Of a stretch of DNA of 64,000 bases, positions 27,762 through 35,492 are shown piece after piece. Source of the DNA: Streptomyces abyssomicinicus (lineage in GTDB: Bacteria; Actinomycetota; Actinomycetes; Streptomycetales; Streptomycetaceae). The number at the start of each line of letters is the position of its first letter. Positions within the stretch are counted from its first letter, which is position 1. Location of the stretch: the NCBI RefSeq assembly GCF_008974245.1, contig NZ_BBZI01000006.1:1101126-1165125 (forward strand). The letters are read 5' to 3'. A program made the position numbers and the translations under genes. The notes under the pieces were generated by a model. That model worked only from the letters and a program-made list of their open reading frames with translations, was not told the DNA's origin and did not search any database.

Positions 27762-28604
27762 CTACTCCTCCTCACCGGCGCAGTAGGCGAAGGCGATCCC
27801 GCTGAGTTCCTCGGCCGTCGGGTTGTCGAAGACGACCCGCCAGCTGTCGGAGCCCAGTCGCTGGGAGACCCCCTGGACCAGGCCGGGCTCGACGGTGGAC
27901 CAGCCGCCGGAGACAGCGGTCATGCCGTCCGGGCAGACGGCGACACTGGTGGCGCTCCCGCCGGCCGGGACCGTCACGATGTCGCCGACCGCCTCGGTGA
28001 GCCCGTCCCTCGTCTCACAGGTACCGCCCCGCGTGATGTCGCGCGGGGCGGTACCCGTCTGTGCGCCGGGCCCCGCGGCCGTCCCCGCCGCCGCGGCGGA
28101 CAGCGGGCGCACACTCTCCCTGCCCTGGGCGGCGTCCACCCGGTCGCCGCCCTGCAGCGGCTCGGGCCGCGGCCGCGACTGGTCCCGGCACCTGTCCCAC
28201 TCGCCGTCGCAGCCGTGCACCGCGCGGTCGCCCAGGCCCCACATCGAGAACCACGAGGCCAGTCCCTCGCCCCTGCGGCCCGGGTCCCACGGACGGTCCC
28301 GGCCGTCCTCGTCCCGCCGGTCGCGGCCGTCCTCGTCCCGCCGGTCGCGGCCGTCCTCGTCCCGCCGGTCCCGGTCGTCCTCGTCCCGCCGGTCGCGGCC
28401 GTCCTCGTCCCACCGGTCCCGATCGTCCTCGCACCTCTCCGCCGGGAGCGGAGCGGCCGCACCCGGCGCCGCACCCCGCGCCGGCTCCGCGGCCACCGCG
28501 CCCGCCGCCGCGCCCCAGGTCAGCGCCACGGCCAGTGAGGCGGACACACCGCCGGTGATCCACACGGCGCGGTGGTTCCGCTGCCTTCTGCGCCCAGAGG
28601 TCAT
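27762..28604 (-). CDS. Secreted protein with RDRRDEDG repeats
   Basis: A 280-aa exported protein of unknown function. The signal peptide has a very basic head (SGRRRQRNHR) and a hydrophobic core ending ...GAVAAEPARG. The mature N-terminus is a strongly charged repeat of 8 residues, RDRRDEDG, in five or more copies from a 24-nt tandem repeat. The C-terminal ~90 residues look globular, with paired cysteines (GGTCETRDG, VAVCPDG, FAYCAGE) and GGWSTVEPG; similar C-terminal domains occur in other streptomycete secreted proteins. ATG at 28604 follows GGGAG at good spacing. It stands convergent to the glycosidase gene with only 20 nt between stops. Confidence 0.75.
   Translation of the reverse strand: MTSGRRRQRNHRAVWITGGVSASLAVALTWGAAAGAVAAEPARGAAPGAAAPLPAERCEDDRDRWDEDGRDRRDEDDRDRRDEDGRDRRDEDGRDRRDEDGRDRPWDPGRRGEGLASWFSMWGLGDRAVHGCDGEWDRCRDQSRPRPEPLQGGDRVDAAQGRESVRPLSAAAAGTAAGPGAQTGTAPRDITRGGTCETRDGLTEAVGDIVTVPAGGSATSVAVCPDGMTAVSGGWSTVEPGLVQGVSQRLGSDSWRVVFDNPTAEELSGIAFAYCAGEEE
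28305..28424. repeat. 24-nt tandem repeat, five units
   Basis: Five near-identical 24-nt units encode the RDRRDEDG repeats of the secreted protein. Identity between copies suggests recent expansion. Confidence 0.85.
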
Positions 28605-28784
28605 CTGCTCTCCCGCGTCTCGTTCCGGTCGTTCTGCGAGAGAGCTGTGACCCCGGGCGGCCCGCGTCACTCGTGGCGGATGGGCCAGGCGGGGTAATCA
28701 ATCATCTGATCGGCCTGGACGGGTCCCCCGAACGGCCGCGCCGGGCACCCCTCGGCCACCGGGCCGGGTCCCGCGGCCCACGAA

Positions 28785-28850
28785 CCGCTGCCCACTGCCC
28801 GCGAACCGCTGCCCGCTGCCCGCTGCCCGCTGCCCGCGACCACCTGCCCG
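28785..28850. repeat. CCGCTGCCCG-type low-complexity repeat
   Basis: A run of short CCCGCTG units lies in the otherwise empty 275-nt gap upstream of the secreted-protein gene. No gene is seen in the gap. Confidence 0.6.
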
Positions 28851-28879
28851 CGGCCCACGGCCACACCGCCGGACGGGCT

Positions 28880-29107
28880 CTACGCGGCCGTACGGTACGG
28901 GCAGGAGGCGTCCGCGCCGGCGCGCGCCCGCCGCCCCGGTATCGCGCGCGACCGCCGGGTCTCCGCCCCGCACTCCCCGCACCGCGGGGCCGGCGGCGCG
29001 ACCTCGGCCGCCCGCGACGCCTCCCGCAACGCGGCGGTGGCCTCCGCCAGCACGTCACGCAGCAGCACCGGTTCGCGATCGCGACTCGTGCTCCGCTCGT
29101 CCCACAT
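28880..29107 (-). CDS. Small hypothetical protein with CGEC motif
   Basis: A 75-aa protein starting MWDERSTSRDREPVLLRDVLAEATAALREASR, helical and charged. It then has CGECG and later CPYR, a possible three- or four-ligand metal site. No known family is recognised. Support comes from a strong G/C third-position bias across the frame and an AAGGGGG ribosome site 7 nt before the ATG. It may be a small zinc-ribbon-like regulator; this is inference. Confidence 0.55.
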   Translation of the reverse strand: MWDERSTSRDREPVLLRDVLAEATAALREASRAAEVAPPAPRCGECGAETRRSRAIPGRRARAGADASCPYRTAA

Positions 29108-29213
29108 CGCCGACCCCCTTACGGGCGGCCCGGTATTCCGTCCGGGCCTTCGACAGCACCTGCCGAGATCTTCGCACCCGCCACTGACAACGGCCGGAAC
29201 ACAGGACGAACGT

Positions 29214-29621
29214 TCAGCCCTGACGGCCCCGGAGGACTGCGTGGACGAACTCGTTCGGCGGCAGGTACTCGTGCGCCTCGACGTAGTGCGCGATCAACTC
29301 GGGGGCCGCGTAGGCGACGTCGTCACCCACCACCCTGATCTCGGCGCTGCTGCGCGGACATTCGGGGCCCGCGCGCAGCAGGCGCATCGAACACCAGGGG
29401 CAGAGGTGGAAGCCGCGCGTCTGCTGGGCCCGGTTGCTGCGGGTCATCTCCCGCAGCGTCTCGGCGAGTTCGGGCGGCGGTGTGCCCTTGCGGTACCCGC
29501 GGGCGGCGCTCAGCCAGCCGACGTTGAGCAGCGGCAGCCCGTGCCAGGGCGGCGGCGTCCCGGTGCCGGGCCCGCCGGGCGGGAGGTAGGTGTAGGGGGT
29601 GAGGTCCGCGTAGTAGGTCAC
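29214..29621 (-). CDS. Hypothetical protein downstream of tsaD
   Basis: A 135-aa cytoplasmic protein, MTYYADLTPYTYLPPGG..., with LNVGWLSAARGYRKGTPP, FHLCPWCSMR (a CxxC) and a YAAPELIAHYVEAHEYLPPNEFVHAV C-terminus. I think it belongs to a conserved streptomycete family (possibly DUF7919, unverified). The GTG start is 7 nt after the stop of the small gene upstream, so it is in the tsaD operon. No function is known. Confidence 0.75.
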   Translation of the reverse strand: MTYYADLTPYTYLPPGGPGTGTPPPWHGLPLLNVGWLSAARGYRKGTPPPELAETLREMTRSNRAQQTRGFHLCPWCSMRLLRAGPECPRSSAEIRVVGDDVAYAAPELIAHYVEAHEYLPPNEFVHAVLRGRQG

Positions 29622-29628
29622 CCGGCCG

Positions 29629-29886
29629 TCACTCCGCCCCGAGCGACTCGAAGCGCCACCGGTGCACCGGCCGCGAGGTCAGTCCGCCCGGCGGGTCGGG
29701 CAGTTCGGGCAGCGGCTCGTGCGGCTCGGCGTCCCACCAGGTGACGACCAGGACCCGGTCCCGCGGCGCCCGGAAGCTCTCCCGGCGTGCGGGGTCGCGG
29801 GGCAGTGGCTGGGAGCGGGCCCAGGTGAGGAGTTCCGCGCCCCGGCCCTCGGGCGCCCGGGCCTCCCACATCAGTGCGACGGTCAC
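29629..29886 (-). CDS. Small conserved protein coupled to tsaD
   Basis: An 85-aa protein, [26 protein letters not shown]..., with [20 protein letters not shown]. The beta-strand and helix pattern resembles a small ferredoxin-like or ABM-type fold; that is inference. The GTG start overlaps the tsaD stop by 4 nt (GTGA), which fixes the start and indicates coupling. It belongs to the tsaB-rimI-tsaD operon. Function unknown. Confidence 0.7.
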   Translation of the reverse strand: MTVALMWEARAPEGRGAELLTWARSQPLPRDPARRESFRAPRDRVLVVTWWDAEPHEPLPELPDPPGGLTSRPVHRWRFESLGAE

Positions 29887-31025
29887 GAGTACAGGTTCTC
29901 CTTCGAGAGCTCGTGCACATGGTCGTGGGAGTGCGCGTGCGTGTGCCCGTGCCCGTGCGCGGCGGCGCCCTCGGGGGCGGGCACGTGCGGCTCGGTCACC
30001 GGGAGGGAGGAGTCGGCCGACAGGTCCCAGGCCGAGGCGGCCCGTCCCCGCGCCACCATCTCGGCGCCCAGCGCGGCGACCATCGCGCCGTTGTCGGTGC
30101 ACAGCTTGGGCCGCGGCACCCGCAGCCGGATGCCCGCCGCCTCGCACCGCTCCTGGGCCAGCGCCCGCAGCCGGGAGTTGGCGGCCACACCGCCGCCGAT
30201 CATCAGGTGGTCGACACCCTCGTCCTTGCAGGCGCGCACCGCCTTGCGGGTGAGCACGTCCACCACGGCCTCCTGGAAGGACGCGGCGACGTCCCGCACC
30301 GGCACCTCCTCGCCCGCGGCCCGCTTCGCCTCGATCCAGCGGGCGACCGCCGTCTTGAGGCCGGAGAAGGAGAAGTCGTAGGCGGGGTCACGCGGGCCGG
30401 TCAGGCCGCGCGGGAAGGAGATGGCGGTCGGGTCGCCCTCCTTGGCGTACCGGTCGATCACCGGGCCGCCGGGGAAGCCGAGGTTCAGCACCCGGGCGAT
30501 CTTGTCGAAGGCCTCGCCGGCCGCGTCGTCGATGGTGGCGCCCATCGGCCGTACGTCGGAGGTGATGTCGCTCGACAGCAGCAGCGAGGAGTGGCCGCCG
30601 GAGACCAGCAGCGCCATGGTCGGCTCGGGCAGCGGCCCGTGCTCGAGCTGGTCGACGCAGATGTGCGAGGCCAGGTGGTTGACGCCGTAGAGCGGCTTGC
30701 CCAGCGCGTAGGCGAACGCCTTGGCGGCGGAGACGCCGACCAGCAGCGCGCCCGCGAGACCGGGGCCGGCGGTGACCGCGACGCCGTCGAGGTCCTTGGC
30801 GCTGACGCCCGCCTCCTTCAGCGCCCGTTGAATGGTGGGGACCATCGCCTCCAGGTGGGCCCGGGAGGCCACCTCCGGCACGACGCCGCCGAAGCGGGCG
30901 TGCTCGTCGACGCTGGAGGCGACGGCGTCGGCCAGCAGGGTGGTGCCCCGGACGACGCCGACGCCGGTCTCGTCGCAGGAGGTCTCGATGCCGAGGACGA
31001 GGGGTTCGTCCCGCAGGTCAGCCAT
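29883..31025 (-). CDS. tsaD: tRNA t6A37 threonylcarbamoyltransferase TsaD
   Basis: Transfers threonylcarbamoyl to A37 of ANN-decoding tRNAs, together with TsaB and TsaE, all encoded nearby. It has 380 aa. The ASKHA fold shows [24 protein letters not shown], metal ligands His117 and His121 (HLASH), VSGGHSSLL, and [11 protein letters not shown]. The C-terminus carries a run of eight histidines alternating with other residues ([15 protein letters not shown], residues 357-371), not part of the catalytic core. The ATG overlaps the rimI end by 8 nt. The length is longer than the usual ~340 because of the tail. Confidence 0.97.
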   Translation of the reverse strand: MADLRDEPLVLGIETSCDETGVGVVRGTTLLADAVASSVDEHARFGGVVPEVASRAHLEAMVPTIQRALKEAGVSAKDLDGVAVTAGPGLAGALLVGVSAAKAFAYALGKPLYGVNHLASHICVDQLEHGPLPEPTMALLVSGGHSSLLLSSDITSDVRPMGATIDDAAGEAFDKIARVLNLGFPGGPVIDRYAKEGDPTAISFPRGLTGPRDPAYDFSFSGLKTAVARWIEAKRAAGEEVPVRDVAASFQEAVVDVLTRKAVRACKDEGVDHLMIGGGVAANSRLRALAQERCEAAGIRLRVPRPKLCTDNGAMVAALGAEMVARGRAASAWDLSADSSLPVTEPHVPAPEGAAAHGHGHTHAHSHDHVHELSKENLYS

Positions 31026-31584
31026 GGTTCCGGGTTCCTTGTGCAGCGGAGGCGGGGGATGCGGCGGAGGAGGGGGCGGATGCGGGGTCGGTGAGGCGCA
31101 TCACGAGGGCGTCGACGTTGCCCGGCTGGTAGTAGCCGCGGCGGAAGCCGATGGGCTCGAAGCCGAATCTCTCGTAGAGCCGCTGGGCGCGGAGGTTGTC
31201 GACGCGGACCTCGAGCATCACCTCGTGGCACTCGAAGTCGGTCGCCGCGCGCAGCAGTTCACCGAGCAGCCGGCTGCCGAGGCCGGTGCCCTGGTGGCCG
31301 GGGGCGACGGCGATGGTCTGCACGTCGCCCTGGTCGCCGGCGGCGGCGAGACCCGCGTAACCGGCCAGCCGGCCCTCCGGGGTCTCGGCGACCACGTACC
31401 GACGGGTGGCGCCCGGGCCGCGGGCGTGGGCCAGTTCGGACCAGAACATGCCCCGGGACCAGGCGTCCTCGGGGAACAGCTCCTTCTCCAGCCTCAGCAC
31501 CGGGTCGATGTCCCACCAGCGCATCTCGCGGAGCTCGACGGTGGGGACGGGGGCGCCCACGGCGGTGTTGCCCGTGGCGCTCAC
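31018..31584 (-). CDS. rimI: Ribosomal protein alanine N-acetyltransferase RimI
   Basis: A 188-aa GNAT acetyltransferase; in E. coli RimI acetylates the N-terminus of S18. It shows [22 protein letters not shown], the acetyl-CoA loop [17 protein letters not shown] (Gln98 to Gly103), and the [29 protein letters not shown] signature. The last ~25 residues are a Ser/Ala/Pro-rich tail outside the domain. The GTG start overlaps the tsaB stop (GTGA). Co-location with tsaB and tsaD is common and reliable. Confidence 0.95.
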   Translation of the reverse strand: MSATGNTAVGAPVPTVELREMRWWDIDPVLRLEKELFPEDAWSRGMFWSELAHARGPGATRRYVVAETPEGRLAGYAGLAAAGDQGDVQTIAVAPGHQGTGLGSRLLGELLRAATDFECHEVMLEVRVDNLRAQRLYERFGFEPIGFRRGYYQPGNVDALVMRLTDPASAPSSAASPASAAQGTRNHG

Positions 31585-32234
31585 CGGGGGGTGACCACCT
31601 TGTAGTTCTTGGGGACCTGCGCGTCCGGCCGCCGCAGGTAGAGCGGGCGCGGCGCCGCGAGATCCTCACCGCGGGCCAGCCGCTCGGCGGCGAGCGAGGC
31701 CAGCGCGGCGGCCGAGACGTGCTCCGGTCCGTGCACGTCGGGGAAGGCGTCCGGGTAGAGCAGCGCGCCCGCGCCGACCGCGGGCACTCCGGCGACCTGC
31801 TCCGCGATGTCGGCCGGGCGGTCGACGGCGGGGTCGGTGAGGCGGGTGCGGGAGTCGGCGTAGCGGGCCCAGTAGACCTCCTTGCGCCGGGCGTCGGTCG
31901 CCACGACGAAGGGGCCGTCGAGGTCGGCGGCGAAGGCCAGACCGTCCAGCGTGCACACACCGTGGACCGGGACGCCGAGCGCCATGCCGAAGGTGTCGGC
32001 GGTCATCAGGCCGACGCGCAGTCCGGTGTACGGACCGGGGCCGACGCCGACGACGATGCCGGTGACGGCGTCGAGCCCGGTGCCCGCGGCGGCGAGGACG
32101 CGGTCGACGGCCGGCAGCAGCAGCTCTCCGTGGCGGCGCGCGTCCACCTGGCCCGACGAGGCGACGACGTCCGTCCCGTCGTGCAGGGCGACGGTGACGG
32201 CGGGGGTTGCGGTATCCAGAGCGAGCAAGAGCAC
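31581..32234 (-). CDS. tsaB: tRNA t6A37 synthesis protein TsaB
   Basis: A 217-aa inactive TsaD paralogue that forms the scaffold of the TsaBDE complex. It starts LLLALDTATPAVTVAL and has GVGPGPYTGLRVGLMTADTFG. The GTG at 32234 is preceded by TAGGCT 6 nt upstream with no ribosome site, pointing to a leaderless transcript that starts the operon tsaB-rimI-tsaD and two small genes. Confidence 0.95.
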   Translation of the reverse strand: MLLLALDTATPAVTVALHDGTDVVASSGQVDARRHGELLLPAVDRVLAAAGTGLDAVTGIVVGVGPGPYTGLRVGLMTADTFGMALGVPVHGVCTLDGLAFAADLDGPFVVATDARRKEVYWARYADSRTRLTDPAVDRPADIAEQVAGVPAVGAGALLYPDAFPDVHGPEHVSAAALASLAAERLARGEDLAAPRPLYLRRPDAQVPKNYKVVTPR

Positions 32235-32240
32235 GCGAAC

Positions 32241-32246
32241 AGCCTA
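32241..32246 (-). promoter_or_regulatory. -10 element, leaderless tsaB operon
   Basis: TAGGCT on the minus strand, 6 nt before the GTG start of tsaB. Confidence 0.5.
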
Positions 32247-32381
32247 CGGCTCCAGGGCCCGTGGCACGGCCTCGCAGGGCTCCCGGGCGCCTCACTGCTA
32301 ACGTCACGCTCATATCCGACTCCGAAGAGTGACGGCGATGGGCGCGGTGACGAACGCGCCGACGAGCGAGGGAGACCGGCG

Positions 32382-32936
32382 GTGGCGGTCCGCAGCGGGG
32401 TGTTGGTGGCGATGCTGACGGGGGCGGCGCTGACCACGGTGGTGGTGCTGGGGCTCCAGGCGAACGCGAACGTGCCGCCGGCCCTGCGTTCACCGGGCCC
32501 GCCCGCGGCCGCCGAGGCCACCGAGGCGGTCGCGGCGCCCGAACGGCCGGGCCCGCGCGGCCTGCCCGCCCGCTCGGGCTCCGGGGAACGGGTCGTCTAC
32601 TCGCTGGAGCAGGACCGGGTGTGGCTGGTGGACGCGCGCGGCGGCGTCCGCCGGGTGTTCCGGGTGGTCCCCGGCGCGGTGGACCCGGCGCCGGGCCGGT
32701 ACACGGTGACCTCGCGCTCCCGGCACGGCGTCGGCGCGGACGGCGCTCCCATCGAGCACGTGGTGCGCTTCGCGGAGGTGGAGGGCGTGGTGATCGGCTT
32801 CAGCGCGCCGCGTGCCGGCACGGCGGTGGCGGGCAGCCCGGCCCCGGGCACCGGCGGCATCCGCGAGGCCGGGCCGGACGGCCTGGCGGTGTGGGACTTC
32901 GCGGTCCTGGGCGCGCGGGTGGTCGTGGTCCGGTGA
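32382..32936 (+). CDS. Membrane-anchored L,D-transpeptidase-like protein
   Basis: A 184-aa protein with an N-terminal membrane segment (VLVAMLTGAALTTVVVLGLQANANV), so the rest is outside the cell. After a Pro/Ala-rich linker, a beta-rich domain starts VYSLEQDRVWLVDARGGVRRVFRVVPGAVDPAPGRYTV, which resembles the start of a YkuD (L,D-transpeptidase) fold. The catalytic HGT...SHGC segment is not present, so it is probably inactive or a structural relative. The GTG start follows AGGGAG. It is divergent from tsaB. Confidence 0.7.
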   Translation: MAVRSGVLVAMLTGAALTTVVVLGLQANANVPPALRSPGPPAAAEATEAVAAPERPGPRGLPARSGSGERVVYSLEQDRVWLVDARGGVRRVFRVVPGAVDPAPGRYTVTSRSRHGVGADGAPIEHVVRFAEVEGVVIGFSAPRAGTAVAGSPAPGTGGIREAGPDGLAVWDFAVLGARVVVVR

Positions 32937-33031
32937 CCGGGCCGCCCGTCGCGGGGTCCGCCGTGCGTGCGCACGTGCGCACCGGGTTTCCGACACCGCG
33001 TCGGGAAGATATTGCGCGGCGCCCGGACGGC

Positions 33032-33053
33032 GTGGTTAGGTCTACCTAACCAC
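33032..33053. promoter_or_regulatory. 22-bp perfect palindrome overlapping a -10 box
   Basis: Arms GTGGTTAGGT and ACCTAACCAC separated by CT. The left arm contains a TTAGGT that fits a -10 element with TTGCGC 18 nt upstream (33012). It lies 29 nt before the next start codon. TTAGGT...ACCTAA resembles iron-box half sites, but the spacing is shorter than the DtxR/IdeR consensus. Confidence 0.7.
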
Positions 33054-33082
33054 GCCCGCCCTTCGGGATTCCAGGAGGCGTC

Positions 33083-33280
33083 ATGCTCTTTCCGGTAGCC
33101 GGCCCCGACCCCGCGGAGCAGCACCCGGCCGCCGCGCCGGCGGACGCGGTGGCGCGTGGAGCGGCCGCGGTGTCGATGCGGGACCTGCTCGCCTCCTGCG
33201 CGGCGGCCCGGGCGGTCTCCGTCCCCCCGTGCCCGGAGCGCACCGCGGCCGACGGCCGGACGGCCCGCGAGGCGGCGTAG
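33083..33280 (+). CDS. Small hypothetical protein behind the palindrome
   Basis: A 65-aa Ala-rich protein, MLFPVAGPDPAEQHPA..., with VSMRDLLASCAAARAVSVPPCPERT. It has two cysteines and no membrane segment. The AGGAGG ribosome site 6 nt before the ATG is perfect, and a regulated promoter lies just upstream, which supports a real gene. No family is recognised. It may be an iron- or stress-responsive small protein; this is inference from the operator only. Confidence 0.6.
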   Translation: MLFPVAGPDPAEQHPAAAPADAVARGAAAVSMRDLLASCAAARAVSVPPCPERTAADGRTAREAA

Positions 33281-33305
33281 CCCCGGCGCGGCCCAGCTCC
33301 GCTCC

Positions 33306-33386
33306 GGTCCAGATCCGGCCTGGTCCAGATCCGGCCTGATCCAGCACCGCTCTGTTCAGCACCGCTCTGTTCAGCACCGTTCTGGT
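33306..33386. repeat. Short tandem repeats (16-nt x2, 15-nt x3)
   Basis: Two 16-nt units (33306, 33322) are followed by three 15-nt units of the CAGCACCGCTCTGTT type (33342, 33357, 33372), with degenerate copies up to about 33510. They lie in the 249-nt gap between the 65-aa gene and the tsaE stop. No gene is seen here. Confidence 0.75.
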
Positions 33387-33529
33387 TCAGCACCCCTCCG
33401 GCGGCACCGCTCCTGAGCGGAACCGATCCGGCGCGGCACCGCCCCGATCCAGCGCCGCCCCGGCCCGGCGCGCTCCGGTCCAGCACCGCTCCGGTCCGGC
33501 TGCGCTCCGGCCGGTCGTTCGCGGCCTGC

Positions 33530-34162
33530 TCAGCGCTTGAGGGCGTCGAGGTCGGCCCGGACCCACCGGTCGCCCAGACCGGTGACGGTCAGCCGCCGCA
33601 CGTCGTCGTCGGTGTCCCCGGTGGCCCGGGCGATCAGGATCTGCAGCCGGTCCTCGGTGAGTTCCTCGACCTTGCCCTCGCCCCACTCGACGACGACGAC
33701 CGAGTCCGGCAGCGAGACGTCCAGGTCGAGGTCCTCCATCTCGTCCAGCCCGCCGCCCAGCCGGTAGGCGTCGACGTGGACCAGCGGCGGTCCGTCGCCG
33801 AGGGAGGGGTGGACCCGGGCGATCACGAAGGTCGGTGAGGTGACCGCGCCGCGGACGTTCAGCCCCTCGCCGAGGCCTCGGGTCAGCGTGGTCTTGCCGG
33901 CACCGAGTTCACCGGTGAGCATCAGCAGGTCGCCGGCGCGCAGGAGCCCGGCCAGACGGCGGCCGAGGTCCAGCATCTCCTGGGCGGAGTGGACGGTCAG
34001 CTCCAGCGTCCGCCTGCCGCCGGCCGGGTCACCGGGGCCGCCGGGGTTCGGTTCACTGCGGTCCTGGGCACTGGGGTCCTGGGCGCTGGGGTTCCGGGCG
34101 CTGCGATTCTGGGCGCTGAGGTTCTGGTCGCTGGGGTTGTGCGGTGCCGCGGGTGCTTCCAT
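33530..34162 (-). CDS. tsaE: tRNA t6A37 synthesis ATPase TsaE
   Basis: A 210-aa P-loop ATPase of the TsaBDE complex. The Walker A motif GELGAGKTT is at residues 84-92, followed by the threonylcarbamoyl-linked motifs TSPTFVIARVH, VHVDAYRLGGGLDEMEDLDL, and VVVVEWGEGKVEEL. The first ~50 residues are a Ser/Ala/Gln/Asn repeat (SAQN, SAQD units) outside the family core. No alternative start lies between this repeat and the core, so translation must begin at or before ATG 34162. That makes the gene overlap the upstream hydrolase gene by 110 nt. A TACCGT lies 8 nt before the ATG. Confidence 0.94.
   Translation of the reverse strand: MEAPAAPHNPSDQNLSAQNRSARNPSAQDPSAQDRSEPNPGGPGDPAGGRRTLELTVHSAQEMLDLGRRLAGLLRAGDLLMLTGELGAGKTTLTRGLGEGLNVRGAVTSPTFVIARVHPSLGDGPPLVHVDAYRLGGGLDEMEDLDLDVSLPDSVVVVEWGEGKVEELTEDRLQILIARATGDTDDDVRRLTVTGLGDRWVRADLDALKR
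34051..34140. repeat. 15-nt tandem repeat read in two frames
   Basis: Six 15-nt units from 34051 to 34140. In the hydrolase frame each encodes QRPEP-like pentapeptides; in the tsaE frame each encodes SAQN(D)-type pentapeptides. Confidence 0.85.
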
Positions 34163-35408
34163 GGGACGACACGGTAGCCGCCCCGGGCAGTGCTCCCGCG
34201 CGGGTGAGGAGTTCGGCGAGCCGGGCGTTCACCACCTCGGGGTGCTCCAGCATCACCAGGTGCCCGGCGTCCGGCACCCGCACCAGCTCCGCCTCCGGCA
34301 GTTCCCGCGCCATCGTCTCGCTGTGGCCGACCGGGGTGACCAGATCGTCCTCACCGGAGACGATCAGGACCGGCAGTCCGCGGAAACGGGCCAGTGCCGC
34401 CGTCTTGTCGTGCTCGTCGAAGGCCGGGTAGAAGTCGGCGACCACGTCGATCGGCGTGGACTCGATCATCCGCTCGGCGAACCGGGTGACCACCGGGTCG
34501 ACCTCGGCGGAGGCGAACGAGTAGCGGGTGATGATCCCGGCGAACAGGTCCGCGGTGGCCCGCCGCCCCTTCTCCACCAGCTCCGCGCGCTGCCCCAGCG
34601 CCCGCAGCACACCCGGCAGGAAACGCCGCACCGCGTTCACCCCGGCGACCGGCAGCCCGAAGTGGACCTCGCCGAGCCCGCCGGAGGAGGTGCCCACCAG
34701 GGCGACCCCGGCGACCCGCTCACGGACCAGTTCGGGGAACCGGTCGGCCAGCGCCATCACCGTCATACCGCCCATGGAGTGCCCGACCAGCACCAGCGGC
34801 CCAACCGGTGCGGCGGCGTCGACGACGGCCTTGAGGTCGCCGCCCAGCTGGTCGATGGTGACCGGCGCCGACCGCCCGTCGGGGGCGGGGCCGCGCCCGG
34901 ACCGGCCGTGGCCGCGCTGGTCCCAGTACACGGCGCGAACGCCGGCCGCGCGGAGGGCGGCGCGCTGGAAGTGCCAGGCGTCCTGGTTCAGGCAGTAGCC
35001 GTGGCTGAGGACCACGGTCACCGGCGGGTCCGGCTCGGGCGGCCTGCGACGGCCGCCGAACAGCCGGCGGCGGCGCGGAGCCGGGTCGGCGTCGGACGCG
35101 GGGGCGGGCTCCTCGTCCACCTCGTAGTGGAGGGCGGTGCCGTCCTCGGCGTACGCGACGCCGGGAGTGCCGCGCAGGGTGCCGTAGGGACCGGTGACCT
35201 CCAGGGCGAGGCGGGCCCTGCGGCGGATGCCGCGGCCCATGGTGAGGCGTTCGACGGCGACCCCGGCGGCGGCGCCCGCGGCGACCACGCCGATCGCGGC
35301 GCCCGCCAGACCGGTGGTGCGGCGCCAGGTCCGGGGGGCGGGGACGGCGACCCCCGTGGCGGCGACCACCAGCTCCGGAACGGTCACCACCGGGCTCTCC
35401 TCGCTCAC
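34053..35408 (-). CDS. Alpha/beta hydrolase with N-terminal membrane segment
   Basis: A 451-aa protein. An N-terminal helix (TTGLAGAAIGVVAAGAAAGVAV) may anchor it. A linker of Arg/Pro follows. The hydrolase domain shows TVVLSHGYCLNQDAWHF (oxyanion region), YWDQRGHGRS, the nucleophile elbow GHSMGG with Ser211, the acid in SGEDDLVTP, and the histidine in DAGHLVMLEHP. The C-terminus is a QRPEP repeat that runs out of frame over the tsaE start. The substrate is unknown. It lies between alr and tsaE, and the gene order is typical of Streptomyces as I recall. The start ATG is about 85 nt from the alr stop. Confidence 0.9.
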   Translation of the reverse strand: MSEESPVVTVPELVVAATGVAVPAPRTWRRTTGLAGAAIGVVAAGAAAGVAVERLTMGRGIRRRARLALEVTGPYGTLRGTPGVAYAEDGTALHYEVDEEPAPASDADPAPRRRRLFGGRRRPPEPDPPVTVVLSHGYCLNQDAWHFQRAALRAAGVRAVYWDQRGHGRSGRGPAPDGRSAPVTIDQLGGDLKAVVDAAAPVGPLVLVGHSMGGMTVMALADRFPELVRERVAGVALVGTSSGGLGEVHFGLPVAGVNAVRRFLPGVLRALGQRAELVEKGRRATADLFAGIITRYSFASAEVDPVVTRFAERMIESTPIDVVADFYPAFDEHDKTAALARFRGLPVLIVSGEDDLVTPVGHSETMARELPEAELVRVPDAGHLVMLEHPEVVNARLAELLTRAGALPGAATVSSHGSTRGTAQPQRPEPQRPESQRPEPQRPGPQCPGPQ

Positions 35409-35492
35409 CTGGCGCTCCCTCTTCTCCCGTCTCCCGGGATCGTCCGGCGGACCGCCTGCCGCCGTGCGCGCGTCAGGCCCTCTGCCGTTCGA

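Noticed and set aside
28673..29338. 221-aa plus-strand frame between the secreted protein and tsaD region
   Set aside because: Arg/Pro/Gly-rich product over repeats and opposite a better supported 75-aa minus-strand gene.
33032..33053. Canonical DtxR/IdeR iron box
   Set aside because: The half-sites are similar, but the centre is 2 nt instead of the about 7 nt of the 19-bp consensus.
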